Positions 1 to 8,191 of a DNA stretch of 64,000 nt are shown here, piece by piece; position 1 is the stretch's first letter; each line of letters opens with the position of its first letter. The notes beneath the pieces were generated by a model, which saw only the letters and a program-made list of their open reading frames with translations, was not told the DNA's origin and did not search any database. The stretch lies in assembly GCF_011603255.1 (NCBI RefSeq), contig NZ_JAANCM010000011.1, positions 124,001 to 188,000 on the forward strand, given 5' to 3'. A program made the translations under genes and the position numbers. Source of the DNA: Ferranicluibacter rubi. Lineage in GTDB: Bacteria > Pseudomonadota > Alphaproteobacteria > Rhizobiales > Rhizobiaceae.

Positions 1-222
1 GGCGGGCATCACAAAGCTGGCATCGGAAGCCTGCGCACTGACCGCCTGAGGCTACTGCTTGAAGATGGAGCCTGCCGGAAACGCTTGTTCGATCAGCATC
101 TTAGCTGGCTGATCGATGCAATGTCTGCCGGCAGGATATCGCTCGACCGTCCGGGCCGTGCATTTGTTTTCCGCGTGCGACGTCCTATGTCACCTCCTCA
201 GATGAACCAATCAGGAGGTTGA
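1..222 (+). CDS. Possible C-terminal fragment of an unidentified gene
   Basis: The first forward frame is open from the window edge to a TGA at 220-222, giving 73 residues without a start codon. The peptide is rich in Arg and Leu and ends in PPQMNQSGG; I do not recognise a family. The AGGAGG at 213-218, which probably serves the next gene, lies inside its last codons. It could be the tail of a real gene cut by the window edge or simply a chance open frame in GC-rich DNA. Confidence 0.25.
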   Translation, partial: GGHHKAGIGSLRTDRLRLLLEDGACRKRLFDQHLSWLIDAMSAGRISLDRPGRAFVFRVRRPMSPPQMNQSGG

Positions 223-229
223 CGACAGG

Positions 230-1111
230 ATGTTCGACGCGAAAAAACTGCTGGACCAGTTTCTCGGCTCTCAGGGACTTGGGGGGCAGGGGCTTGGCGG
301 CCAGGGGAACCAAGGCACGCAGGACCGTTCCGGATCTCAGCCCGGATCACAGGGTTCGTCGCAGGGCGGCTTTCTCGGCGGTGCTGGCGGAAGTTCCGTC
401 GGCGGTGCGCTCGGCGGCCTGCTTGGCGGCGGCTCGATGAAGGACAAAGCCGGGCAGATCGTCCAGATGGCCCGCAACAATCCTTTGAAGACCGGCGGTC
501 TTGCCGCCGTGTTGCTTGGCACGGGCGCTGGGCGCGACATCGCGGGCACGGCGCTGAAGCTCGGCGGCCTCGCGGCCATCGCCGGTCTCGGCTATACCGC
601 CTACAAGAATTATCAGGCGGGCCAAGCACCGCAGCGGGTCGATCCGCAGACGGCACCCGAAATCCTGCCGCCGCCGGACAATTCTGGTTTCTCCATCTCG
701 CCCTCCGTTGTCCGCAACGATTTCGTGCTGGTGCTCGTGCGCGCCATGATCGCAGCCGCGCGTGCCGACGGGCATATCGATGAGAGCGAGCGTGCCCGCA
801 TCATGGAGCGTGTCGGAGCCAGTGGCCTCGACAGCGAGGCAGAAGCCTTCCTGCGCGACGAGCTTGCGAGCCCGGTCGATATTGACGGTCTGGTGGCTGC
901 CGCCCGCACCGAGGAGGAGAAGGTCGAGCTTTATACCGCTTCGCGCCTGACCATCGAGCCGGACAGCCGCACCGAGCGTGGCTATCTCGACATGCTCGCC
1001 GGCCGTCTCGGCCTGCCGGATGCGCTGGTCGATCACATCGAGGCGACGGTCGCCTCCGCCAAGGTGCCGGCAGGCAGCAGCCCGTCTGTGGTCGATCCCT
1101 CGATCATCTGA
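230..1111 (+). CDS. DUF533 / TerB-like tellurite-resistance-family protein
   Basis: A 293-residue protein of the DUF533 (YebE-like) family; its biochemical role is not known. The N-terminal third is a Gly/Gln-rich low-complexity stretch (about residues 15-75). A hydrophobic Gly/Ala-rich segment follows (about 90-130) and may insert in the membrane. The C-terminal half is a helical TerB-like domain with the acidic motif ARADGHIDESERARI, which resembles the metal-binding helix of TerB proteins. An AGGAGG lies 11 nt upstream of the ATG. The gene is followed by a separately initiated acetyltransferase gene with a 148-bp gap, so no operon is evident. The family call is fairly sure; function is not. 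Confidence 0.85.
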   Translation: MFDAKKLLDQFLGSQGLGGQGLGGQGNQGTQDRSGSQPGSQGSSQGGFLGGAGGSSVGGALGGLLGGGSMKDKAGQIVQMARNNPLKTGGLAAVLLGTGAGRDIAGTALKLGGLAAIAGLGYTAYKNYQAGQAPQRVDPQTAPEILPPPDNSGFSISPSVVRNDFVLVLVRAMIAAARADGHIDESERARIMERVGASGLDSEAEAFLRDELASPVDIDGLVAAARTEEEKVELYTASRLTIEPDSRTERGYLDMLAGRLGLPDALVDHIEATVASAKVPAGSSPSVVDPSII

Positions 1112-1259
1112 CGTTCCCACCTCTGTTGTCCATGCGCAGCGGTGATGACCGCATCACCGGATTGCATTTGCACCGCCGCGCACCTTCGCCTATGCCGGAA
1201 AGCAAGGTCTGCCGGCTTGATGCCGGGGCAGGCCATGTCTCGATCTGGGCGAGGATGAC

Positions 1260-1958
1260 ATGATGAACCGCGATCTTACCAAATGGGCAGGATGCCCGGC
1301 ACCGAAGCCCGTGACGCTGGAGGGCGCCTATGTCGTTCTCGAACCGTACGACCGGGTGCTGCATCTTCAGGCGCTCTGGGATGCCTTCGGCGGTCTCGCG
1401 ATCAACGAGCGTCTGCGCTATTTCCCGCAAGCTGCCTTTGCCGATGCCGACGCCTTCGGGGTATGGCTTGATGCCGCTCAGGCCAACTGGGTGACGCTGA
1501 TCTTCCGGGACAAGGCCAGCCGCGACGTCGTGGGCATGGCGAGCTACATGCGGCCGGACCCCACTTTCGGCGTCGTCGAGGTCGGCTCCGTCGCGCATAG
1601 CGATGCCATGGCGCGCTCGCCACTGGCCACCGAGGCTCATTACCTCATGGCCCGGCATGTCTTCGAGGATCTCGGATATCGCCGCTACGAATGGAAGTGC
1701 CACAACGACAACACGCCGAGCAAGGTCGCGGCGGTGCGGCTCGGCTTCACCTTCGAAGGCATCTTCCGTCAGCACATGGTGGCCAAGGGTGCCAACCGCG
1801 ATACGGCGTGGTTCTCGATGATCGATGGCGAATGGCCTGTGCTGGAGGCCGCGTTCAAGGCATGGCTCGCGCCGGAGAATTTTGACGCCGAAGGGCGGCA
1901 GCGTCGGCGCCTCGAAGACCTGCGAGCGGACATTGCCGCCACCATCGGTGCGGCATGA
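1260..1958 (+). CDS. GNAT acetyltransferase, RimJ/RimL-like
   Basis: A 232-residue acetyl-CoA-dependent N-acetyltransferase of the RimJ/RimL subgroup, likely acetylating the alpha-amino group of a protein or a small amine in the cytosol. The family pattern is visible: a central strand RDVVGMASYM (about residue 85), then the acetyl-CoA-binding helix region ATEAHYLMARHVFEDLGYRR and the motif N-x-PSKVAAVRLGF, with FEGIFRQHMV near the end of the fold. Two ATG codons are adjacent (1260 and 1263), so the start may be either. The stop codon overlaps the next gene's ATG by 4 bp (ATGA), suggesting translational coupling. Substrate cannot be inferred. Confidence 0.85.
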   Translation: MMNRDLTKWAGCPAPKPVTLEGAYVVLEPYDRVLHLQALWDAFGGLAINERLRYFPQAAFADADAFGVWLDAAQANWVTLIFRDKASRDVVGMASYMRPDPTFGVVEVGSVAHSDAMARSPLATEAHYLMARHVFEDLGYRRYEWKCHNDNTPSKVAAVRLGFTFEGIFRQHMVAKGANRDTAWFSMIDGEWPVLEAAFKAWLAPENFDAEGRQRRRLEDLRADIAATIGAA

Positions 1959-2164
1959 AGACGCTCGATCCGCGGGACCGCTCGGCGGCCATTGCTGCCG
2001 CGGTCTTTCTGGTGATCTTCGGTGCCGGCTTTATGTTCCTGCCCAGAGCCATGCTCTATCTGGGCACGATATCGCCCTATCTCGCGGCTGCCGTCGGCAC
2101 TCTGTTCGTGCTGGCTTTCTTCTTCGTGTTCTGGCTACGCGCCCGTTACCAGCGCCGTCGCTGA
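1955..2164 (+). CDS. Small two-helix membrane protein
   Basis: A 69-residue hydrophobic protein with two predicted membrane segments: one around residues 12-32 (IAAAVFLVIFGAGFMFLP) and one around 40-62 (AAAVGTLFVLAFFFVFW), ending in a basic tail RARYQRRR. It starts inside the stop codon of the acetyltransferase gene (ATGA overlap), so the pair is probably co-translated. I do not recognise the family. The short positive C-terminus would stay in the cytoplasm by the positive-inside rule. It converges with the Ni/Co exporter gene 23 bp downstream. Confidence 0.7.
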   Translation: MKTLDPRDRSAAIAAAVFLVIFGAGFMFLPRAMLYLGTISPYLAAAVGTLFVLAFFFVFWLRARYQRRR

Positions 2165-2187
2165 CCCCGCTTCGCCTGAAAAGGGCT

Positions 2188-3246
2188 TCAGCCCTGCAGC
2201 GATGCGCCGAGCAGGGCAAGACCGAGGCCGAGGACCAGGACGGCGCCAAAGATCTCGATGCCGTTCGTCACCCGCATGGCCGTGCCGGCGCTCGACGCGT
2301 AGCGCACGGCGAGATCCTTGGCGGTGACGGCAAGGGTGGCCAGCACCGAGACCGTGATCGCCGTGCCCATGGACATCGCCAGTACGGACAGCACGCCGCC
2401 GAGATAAAGCCCGTTCAGCAGCGCGAAGGACAGCACGATCAGCGCACCCGAGCAGGGACGCAGGCCGACGGCCAGTACGGCCGACCAAGCCTCACGCAGC
2501 TGGAAGCGATCGCCCTTCAGCATGGACGGATCGGGCGCATGGGCGTGGCCGCAGCTGGAGCAAACCTCTCCCGGCCCATGAGCATGTCCCGCGTGATCAT
2601 GATGGTCATGGCCGTGCGCGTGCCGGTGATGATGGTCATGGGCTTCTGGCGTCGCATGAGCGAAATCGAGACCACCGGCAAGCGCCAATGCAGGCCCTCG
2701 GGAAGGGCGGGCAAGCGCCCGCATCTTGCGGAACAGGAGCCAGGCGCCGAAGGCGGCGACCAAGGCATAGCTGACGCGCTCAAGGAAGGTCGTCGCCTGC
2801 GTCATCGAGATCGAGCTACCGCGCAGCACCAGATAGGCCGCACCGACGAGCAGGATCGCGACGCCCCCTTGCAGGAAGGACGACATGAAGGACAGGGTGA
2901 CGCCGCGCTTCAGTTCGGTCTCGTTGGCGATCATGTAGGACGAGATGACGGCCTTGCCGTGGCCGGGACCTGCCGCATGAAAGACGCCATAGGCGAAGGA
3001 CAGGCCGACCAGCGACCAGAGGTGCCAGGGATTGTCGCGCATGCCTTTCAGCGCATCGGTCAGGGTCCGGTAGAAACCCTGCTGCTCCATGTTCACCCAG
3101 GAGAGAAAGCCGCCGAGAAAGCCGGATGTGTTGAATGCCGGCTCGGCGGTGCCGATGCCGAGCGGGGACTGCGCATGGGCCGCTGCGGCGGCCAGCACCA
3201 GCAGGGCGCCGGTCATGAGGGGGAAGCGAAGGGCGCGGGTCAGCAT
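2188..3246 (-). CDS. Nickel/cobalt efflux permease, NicO/RcnA family
   Basis: A 352-residue inner-membrane protein of the NicO (high-affinity Ni/Co transporter, RcnA-like) family, probably exporting or moving Ni2+ or Co2+. Hydrophobic helices alternate with the family signature GPGHGKAVISSYM (about residue 93-105) and a second conserved segment GLRPCSGALIVL. Between them is a long metal-binding cytoplasmic loop with clusters such as HDHHHRHAHGHDHHDHAGHAHG and a CSSCGHAH motif. Its start overlaps the end of the DUF1007 gene by 7 bp, so both are one transcript. DUF1007 proteins are the usual periplasmic partner of this permease family. Which metal is carried is inference. Confidence 0.88.
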   Translation of the reverse strand: MLTRALRFPLMTGALLVLAAAAAHAQSPLGIGTAEPAFNTSGFLGGFLSWVNMEQQGFYRTLTDALKGMRDNPWHLWSLVGLSFAYGVFHAAGPGHGKAVISSYMIANETELKRGVTLSFMSSFLQGGVAILLVGAAYLVLRGSSISMTQATTFLERVSYALVAAFGAWLLFRKMRALARPSRGPALALAGGLDFAHATPEAHDHHHRHAHGHDHHDHAGHAHGPGEVCSSCGHAHAPDPSMLKGDRFQLREAWSAVLAVGLRPCSGALIVLSFALLNGLYLGGVLSVLAMSMGTAITVSVLATLAVTAKDLAVRYASSAGTAMRVTNGIEIFGAVLVLGLGLALLGASLQG

Positions 3247-3896
3247 GTGAATTCGATCCTCGTCGCAAAGAGCTTCGACATGTCGGTACCGGTCGGGTCC
3301 GTGAAGAAGGCGTCGGTCAGCGTCGACTGGTTCTGCGAGATCACCTCGTCCGGGTCCGGCCGCACCACCTTGTGCTGGCAGGCAGCAAGCTTGTCGCCGA
3401 CGACGGCAAGATCGCCATCGCTCGGGAAGTCGATCGCGGTGTAGAGCGTCGGGTCGTAGATGCCGAACGACATGGTGCCCTTCAGCGGCATGGACTCGGC
3501 CGGCTTGACCGCGAAGATCAGCAGCAACTGGTTGTCCTTGAAGTCGGCATGGATCGCATCCGGCTTGGAAACCTTCACCAGCTTCCCGTTGTCGTAGATC
3601 GTTGTGTAGTAATTGTATTCGCTGAGCGAATCCAGAACGGTCTGCCCGACCTCCGCCAGTTCGTCCGGATCGAGCGTGGCGTTGGAGTTCTTGTCGAAAT
3701 CGAGAAGAACGCTTGCCGAGAACAGCTCGTCGAAGCGCCAGACATTGCGCAATTGGCTGATATGGCCGGTGTCGTCCGAGACGACCTCCAGACGCGCCTC
3801 CGCGAAGATGTGCGGATGGGCGAATGCCTGCGCCGGGAGAATGAGCGCTGCGGCAAGCCCGGCAAGCAGGCCTCGCGACGAAAGGGTACGTCTCAT
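3240..3896 (-). CDS. DUF1007 periplasmic protein, partner of Ni/Co permease
   Basis: A 218-residue exported protein of the DUF1007 family, often annotated as an uncharacterised ABC transport substrate-binding component. Residues 1-26 form a signal peptide (basic MRRTLSSRG, hydrophobic core, cleavage after AFA), so the mature protein begins with HPHIF, a metal-ligand-like His motif typical of the family. An EF-hand-like DFDKNSNATLDPDE occurs around residue 65-78. It is the first gene of a two-gene operon with the NicO permease (7-bp overlap), implying a role in handling Ni or Co in the periplasm. No binding data can be drawn from sequence alone. Confidence 0.85.
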   Translation of the reverse strand: MRRTLSSRGLLAGLAAALILPAQAFAHPHIFAEARLEVVSDDTGHISQLRNVWRFDELFSASVLLDFDKNSNATLDPDELAEVGQTVLDSLSEYNYYTTIYDNGKLVKVSKPDAIHADFKDNQLLLIFAVKPAESMPLKGTMSFGIYDPTLYTAIDFPSDGDLAVVGDKLAACQHKVVRPDPDEVISQNQSTLTDAFFTDPTGTDMSKLFATRIEFTC

Positions 3897-4034
3897 GGAA
3901 AACAGGGTCCTTGCCTATAGCGCTTCCGGCGCGAAAGATCTCGTGTCCGACGCAGACGCGGAGCAGGTCGCCCTGTCATCCGGCCGAAAGTAGACGGAAT
4001 TGGGACAGCCGCGCCGTGACCCGTCTCGTCTTGC

Positions 4035-4934
4035 TTAAGCATCCGCTCTTTTGCGAAACCATCCATACAGGAAATCGACCAGTGTACGCACCTTCGTCGG
4101 CAGATACCGGCGATGGGGATAGATGGCATAGATGCCGCGATCATGCGGCAGGAAGTCGTCGAGCACCGCCACGAGGCTGCCGTCCTCCAGCTTCTGCCGG
4201 GCGATGAAGTCGGGCACTCCGGCGACGCCGAGGCCCGATTCTGCGGCACGCAGGCTGGCGAGCGGACTGTTGACCTCCATCGGGCCGCTGACCGGCACCG
4301 AGAAGTTCGTGCCGTCGCGATCCACGAACCGCCAGTTGCTGTAGGAGCGACCATTGGTGTCGATCACACAGGGCATGTGGGCGAGATCCGAGGGATGTGT
4401 GATCGGTCCGTGCTTTTCGAGGAAGGCCGGGGAGACGCACATCTTGACGTGGAAATCGTCGAGCTTGCGGGCGATGAGGGTGCTGTCCTCCAAGCGCGTA
4501 ATGCGGATGGCGACGTCGAAGCCTTCCTCGACCAGATCGACGAAGCGATCGTCGGAAATGATTTCCAGCGAGAGTTCGGGATGGGCAAGGCCGAAGTCGA
4601 TCAGGGATTGCCCGATATCGGCATCGATGAAGGTGCGCGGCGCGGAGATGCGCAGGCGTCCCTTGAGGTCGCTGTTTCCGGCGCGCACGAGATCGGCGAG
4701 ATTGTCGATCTCCTTCAGGATTTCGGCGGCGGTGCGATAATATATGTGTCCGGCTTCCGTCAGGGAGAATTGCCGGGTGGTGCGGTTGAGGAGGAGGGCG
4801 CCGAGTTCGTCCTCCAGTTCGCGCACATATTTGGAGAGCAGCGCCTTGGAGCGGCCGACGCGGCGGCCGGCCGCGGAAAAGCCCTCGGCATCGACGACGT
4901 CGATGAAGGCTCGGATGCGTGTCAGTGTGTCCAT
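4035..4934 (-). CDS. LysR-family transcriptional regulator
   Basis: A 299-residue LysR-type regulator. The winged helix-turn-helix is at residues 1-62 (MDTLTRIRAFIDVVDAEGFS, then GRRVGRSKALLSKYVRELED), followed by a linker helix and a substrate-binding-like effector domain. I chose the ATG at 4934 rather than the upstream ATG at 5006 because LysR proteins begin directly at the HTH and AAGGGAG lies six nt upstream of it. The gene diverges from the decarboxylase gene across 665 bp. LysR regulators often control a divergent neighbour, but the long gap makes that only a possibility. Confidence 0.88.
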   Translation of the reverse strand: MDTLTRIRAFIDVVDAEGFSAAGRRVGRSKALLSKYVRELEDELGALLLNRTTRQFSLTEAGHIYYRTAAEILKEIDNLADLVRAGNSDLKGRLRISAPRTFIDADIGQSLIDFGLAHPELSLEIISDDRFVDLVEEGFDVAIRITRLEDSTLIARKLDDFHVKMCVSPAFLEKHGPITHPSDLAHMPCVIDTNGRSYSNWRFVDRDGTNFSVPVSGPMEVNSPLASLRAAESGLGVAGVPDFIARQKLEDGSLVAVLDDFLPHDRGIYAIYPHRRYLPTKVRTLVDFLYGWFRKRADA

Positions 4935-5599
4935 CTCGGCTCCCTTGCGCGGCGCGCGTGCCTCCTGGCCGGACATTATCCGGGAACCATTATCGCGCGC
5001 CACCATTCAAAACATAGGGTTGGCGATGTCCGCAACCCTGTTGATGATCCGGTGCGGGCCGGACGACCATCCGTTCGTTGTTTGAAGCTGGTGCGAGGCT
5101 TGCGGCGGGGCGAAAAAAGATCGGGCGCGGACCAAAAACCGCTTGATTACGACAGGGATATTTCTTATCTCCGCTCTGCCCAAAGTCGCACGTGCCTGTG
5201 GGTGTCCGCCGATCCCTCGTTTGGTGAGGAAATCGGTAAGGTACCTGGATCTAACCGCTCCAGTCGTTTTTCCGGCCAACCGGAATTGCGAGGACATCTT
5301 GAAGCAACGACGGTGCGGGCCTTTTTGTTCTCTGCCGGCTTTCCATCAGCCGGGGTTACTGAAGAGGCACACCTTCATTGCCGGACGTGCGGTAGGTTCC
5401 AACCTCCAATCCATGGCAGACAAAGCCGGATGAACGCCTCGGCGGGCTTCATCCACAATTCGCGCTGTACGAGCGCCGTCTAGGATTCCGGGGTCTCCAC
5501 CGGCTGGTATCCGAGCGCGCACCCGTACGCCCTTTGTCCTTCACACCTCGGCGAGGCCTCCTCGCTGATCGTGAAGCCTAACGTATTGGGATTGAAACC
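4935..5599 (+). promoter_or_regulatory. Long leader of decarboxylase gene; candidate speF-type RNA
   Basis: This 665-bp gap holds no convincing protein gene. Its 3' end is highly structured. One hairpin pairs GGATGAA (5428-5434) with TTCATCC (5448-5454), extended inside by GCC/GGC. A second pairs TTCAC (5540-5544) with GTGAA (5571-5575) around an inner stem GCGAGG/CCTCGC (5551-5565), ending 24 nt before the start codon. A weak promoter candidate is TTGATT (5143-5148), 17 nt, TATCTC (5166-5171). Alphaproteobacterial ornithine decarboxylase genes are known to carry a conserved leader called the speF motif; identity with it is inferred from position and structure only. A 17-codon open frame (5430-5483, MNASAGFIHNSRCTSAV) overlaps the first hairpin. 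Confidence 0.45.
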
Positions 5600-6733
5600 A
5601 TGACGACTGCTCGCATCATCGACTTCCTGAACACCCGTCGCCCCGAAGGCCCTTGCCTCGTCGTGGATCTCGATGTCGTCCGGGACAATTTCAAGGCTTT
5701 CCGCCACGCGATGCCGGACAGCTCGATCTATTACGCCGTCAAGGCCAATCCCTCGCCGGAAATCCTGCGCCTGCTCGCCGGTCTCGGCTCCAACTTCGAT
5801 TGCGCCGGCGTGGCTGAAATCGAAATGGCGCTGGACGCCGGTGCGACTCCCTCGCGCGTCTCCTACGGCAACACGATCAAGAAGGAACGCGACATTGCCC
5901 GTGCGCATGCGCTCGGCGTTTCGCTCTTCGCGGTCGACAGCCATGAAGAAGTCGAGAAGGTTTCGCGCGCCGCTCCCGGTGCCCGCGTATTCTGCCGCGT
6001 CCTGACGGATGGCGAAGGTGCCGAATGGCCGCTGTCGCGCAAGTTCGGCTGCGTTCCCCAGATGGCCGTCGACGTTCTCGTCTACGCGCACCAGCTCGGT
6101 CTCGTCTCGCACGGCGTCTCGTTCCATGTCGGCTCACAGATGACCAAGGTCGATGCCTGGGACGTGGCCCTTGCCGATGCCAAGCGCGTTTTCGTGCAGT
6201 TGGCCAAGCAGGGCATCGAGCTGAAGATGGTCAACATGGGCGGTGGTTTCCCGACCAAGTACCTGCGCGACGTTCCCTCGGCTGAAGCCTATGGCAAGGC
6301 CATCTATGCGGCGCTGCGCAAGCACTTCGGCAACCAGCTTCCGGAAACGATCATCGAGCCGGGTCGCGGCATGGTAGGCAATGCCGGTGTGATCAAGGCG
6401 GAAGTCATTCTGATTTCGAAGAAGTCGGACAATGACAACCACCGCTGGGTCTTCCTCGACATCGGCAAGTTCGGCGGTCTCGCCGAGACGATGGACGAGG
6501 CGATCCGCTACCCCATCCGCACCGCGCATGATGCGGACGAGATGGAGCCCTGCGTGCTCGCCGGCCCGACCTGCGACTCGGCCGACGTGATGTACGAGAA
6601 GAACATGTACCCGCTGCCCGTGTCTCTCACGATCGGCGACGAAGTTCTGATCGAAGGCACCGGCGCCTACACGACGACCTACTCGGCCGTCGCCTTCAAC
6701 GGCTTCGACCCGCTGAAGTCCTACGTCATTTGA
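5600..6733 (+). CDS. PLP-dependent ornithine/lysine decarboxylase (alanine racemase fold)
   Basis: A 377-residue fold-III decarboxylase of the eukaryotic-type ornithine/lysine decarboxylase group, producing putrescine (or cadaverine) for polyamine synthesis in the cytosol. The PLP lysine is K48 in YYAVKANPSPEIL. The phosphate-binding region is NMGGGFPTKY, the PLP-contact motif is EPGRGMVGNAG, and the catalytic cysteine is in GPTCDSADVMYEKN near the C-terminus. The length matches the family. Downstream are two strong hairpins (6742-6785) before an acetyltransferase gene. The structured leader suggests control by polyamine or ornithine level, which is inference. Ornithine versus lysine preference cannot be set from these motifs alone. 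Confidence 0.92.
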   Translation: MTTARIIDFLNTRRPEGPCLVVDLDVVRDNFKAFRHAMPDSSIYYAVKANPSPEILRLLAGLGSNFDCAGVAEIEMALDAGATPSRVSYGNTIKKERDIARAHALGVSLFAVDSHEEVEKVSRAAPGARVFCRVLTDGEGAEWPLSRKFGCVPQMAVDVLVYAHQLGLVSHGVSFHVGSQMTKVDAWDVALADAKRVFVQLAKQGIELKMVNMGGGFPTKYLRDVPSAEAYGKAIYAALRKHFGNQLPETIIEPGRGMVGNAGVIKAEVILISKKSDNDNHRWVFLDIGKFGGLAETMDEAIRYPIRTAHDADEMEPCVLAGPTCDSADVMYEKNMYPLPVSLTIGDEVLIEGTGAYTTTYSAVAFNGFDPLKSYVI

Positions 6734-6741
6734 CGTTTCCG

Positions 6742-6785
6742 GCTCCCGCCAATGGGAGCTCGCGGTTCCCGGACACGGGAACCGC
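6742..6785 (+). terminator. Two tandem hairpins after decarboxylase gene
   Basis: Hairpin one pairs GCTCCC (6742-6747) with GGGAGC (6754-6759). Hairpin two is a perfect 9-bp stem, GCGGTTCCC (6762-6770) with GGGAACCGC (6777-6785). No T-run follows, so this may attenuate transcription or stabilise the upstream mRNA end rather than terminate fully. Confidence 0.5.
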
Positions 6786-6844
6786 ACCTTCACAATGATC
6801 CTTCGATACCGTTTGAATCGGTTTTGAGTACGGGAGGCCTTGCT

Positions 6845-7438
6845 ATGGCCGCTGTTCTTGATTCTGTCCGCGCCTTCTTCGCGCAGAATGCCTTCACCAT
6901 CGACGCCGAGAACCCCGGTGATATCGTTGCGCGCGAGCGGCTGCTCGATCGCGCCATGGGCCCGAACCGTCGTCGCAAGTCGTCCGAGCAGCTTCGCCGC
7001 GGCCGTGTTCCGGCCGAAGGTCTGGCGCTCGTCGCACGCGATTGCGATGGCCATGTGATCGGTACCGTGCGCCTGTGGAACGTCGATGCCGGCGTCGATG
7101 CGGAAGGCCGTGCCATTCCGGCGCTTCTCCTCGGTCCGCTCGCGGTCGATGCCGCGCAGGAGGGCAAGGGTGTCGGCGGCGCACTGATGCGTGCGGCGAT
7201 CGGCGAAGCAATGTTGCGCGGACACGGCGCCATCCTGCTTGTCGGCGATGCGCCCTATTACGAGCGCTTCGGCTTCCAGGCGCACCATGCCCAGCACCTT
7301 GTGATGCCCGGCCCGTTCGAGCGCCATCGTTTCCTTGGCCTCGAGCTGAAAGACGGCTGGCTGAAGGGTGCCGCCGGCATGCTGACTGCCAGCGGGCGCA
7401 AGCTCTCGCAGGCGATGCCGATGCGGAAGGTTGCCTGA
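6845..7438 (+). CDS. GNAT N-acetyltransferase (YhbS-like)
   Basis: A 197-residue acetyltransferase. The acetyl-CoA-binding core is visible as LLGPLAVDAAQEGKGVGGAL, followed by MRAAIGEAMLRGHGAILLVG and the YYERFGF motif that ends the GNAT fold. I chose the ATG at 6845, not the one at 6752, because GGGAGG lies about 9 nt upstream and the extra N-terminal residues overlap the upstream hairpins. It follows the decarboxylase gene in the same direction, so polyamine acetylation is conceivable, but YhbS-like enzymes have varied substrates. Confidence 0.85.
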   Translation: MAAVLDSVRAFFAQNAFTIDAENPGDIVARERLLDRAMGPNRRRKSSEQLRRGRVPAEGLALVARDCDGHVIGTVRLWNVDAGVDAEGRAIPALLLGPLAVDAAQEGKGVGGALMRAAIGEAMLRGHGAILLVGDAPYYERFGFQAHHAQHLVMPGPFERHRFLGLELKDGWLKGAAGMLTASGRKLSQAMPMRKVA

Positions 7439-7450
7439 ATGCACATCTTG

Positions 7451-7480
7451 GTCAAACGGCCGCCGGTGCGGTCGTTTGAC
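7451..7480 (+). terminator. Strong hairpin after acetyltransferase gene
   Basis: A 13-bp stem with one G-T wobble: GTCAAACGGCCGC (7451-7463) pairs with GCGGTCGTTTGAC (7468-7480) across a four-base loop. It lies 12 nt after the stop codon at 7438. The downstream T content is low (TTGG), so it is a probable but not classic intrinsic terminator. Confidence 0.55.
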
Positions 7481-7659
7481 TTGGCGGCAAGCCTGATCTA
7501 GCATGCGGCAGTACGGGTTGGAGCCCCGGCCGTCCGCAAGCCGTTCCGGCTTTGGTGAAGTCTCTTTTCACAGTCTTTTCGGTCATCCCTCCCGGCATGT
7601 TCCCGATGGCAATGCGGACCCCACGGATATCACGGCATGCCATTGCTGGAGAGATCCCG

Positions 7660-8112
7660 TTGCAATCATCATTATCACCACCCCCATTGCCCTGCCTCGA
7701 CGCGCTCAAGGAGCAGGCGAAGCGGCTGCGGTCGTCCGTTGCCGCGCGCGGTATCGATATGTCCCATTCCCGCGCTCTGGAAACGATCGCGGAGCAGTAT
7801 GGCTTCCGGGACTGGAATACCCTTCATGCGGCCGTCGGCAACCGGCCGCCGCTCGATCCCTATCAACTGGGTTCGCGCGTGCGCGGTTTCTATCTCGGCC
7901 AGCCGTTCGAAGCGCAGGTTCTCGGTGTGCAGGCGCTGACGGCGCAGGCTGGGCGGTACCGGTTGACGCTCGATTTCGACGAGCCTGTCGATGTCGTGAC
8001 CTTCGAGAGCTTCTCGTCATTCCGCAAGCGGGTCCACTGCACGATCGACGCATCCGGGCGAACGGCTGCGAAGACATCGAACGGCAGGCCGCACGTCGAA
8101 TTGCTGTGGTGA
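7660..8112 (+). CDS. Glyoxalase-superfamily-related small protein
   Basis: A 150-residue protein with the N-terminal domain often found in proteins annotated 'glyoxalase superfamily'. The signature is LDALKEQAKRLRSSVAARG, then MSHSRALETIAEQYGFRDWN near residues 15-60. The C-terminal half (from about residue 65) is a small beta-rich domain I cannot name. I propose the TTG at 7660, because GGAGAG lies 6 nt upstream and the conserved domain begins a dozen residues later. An upstream ATG at 7552 in the same frame would add 36 residues with no family resemblance. Function is unknown. Confidence 0.65.
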   Translation: MQSSLSPPPLPCLDALKEQAKRLRSSVAARGIDMSHSRALETIAEQYGFRDWNTLHAAVGNRPPLDPYQLGSRVRGFYLGQPFEAQVLGVQALTAQAGRYRLTLDFDEPVDVVTFESFSSFRKRVHCTIDASGRTAAKTSNGRPHVELLW

Positions 8113-8191
8113 GGCGTCACGTTGACGTGAGGGCGGCGCGCGAGACGCGCCGCCACCTTGCGGCCCGGCCGAGAATGCCTACCTCGGTTTC

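Noticed and set aside
302-330. GGAAC...CGTT in the DUF533 gene as an EcfG promoter
   Set aside because: The spacing is 15 nt, outside 16-17, and it lies within coding sequence.
2188-3246. A second, plus-strand gene across the Ni/Co permease region
   Set aside because: The plus-strand frame through 1825-3444 spans several genes and lacks any domain; the His codon-rich region on the minus strand produces the open frame.
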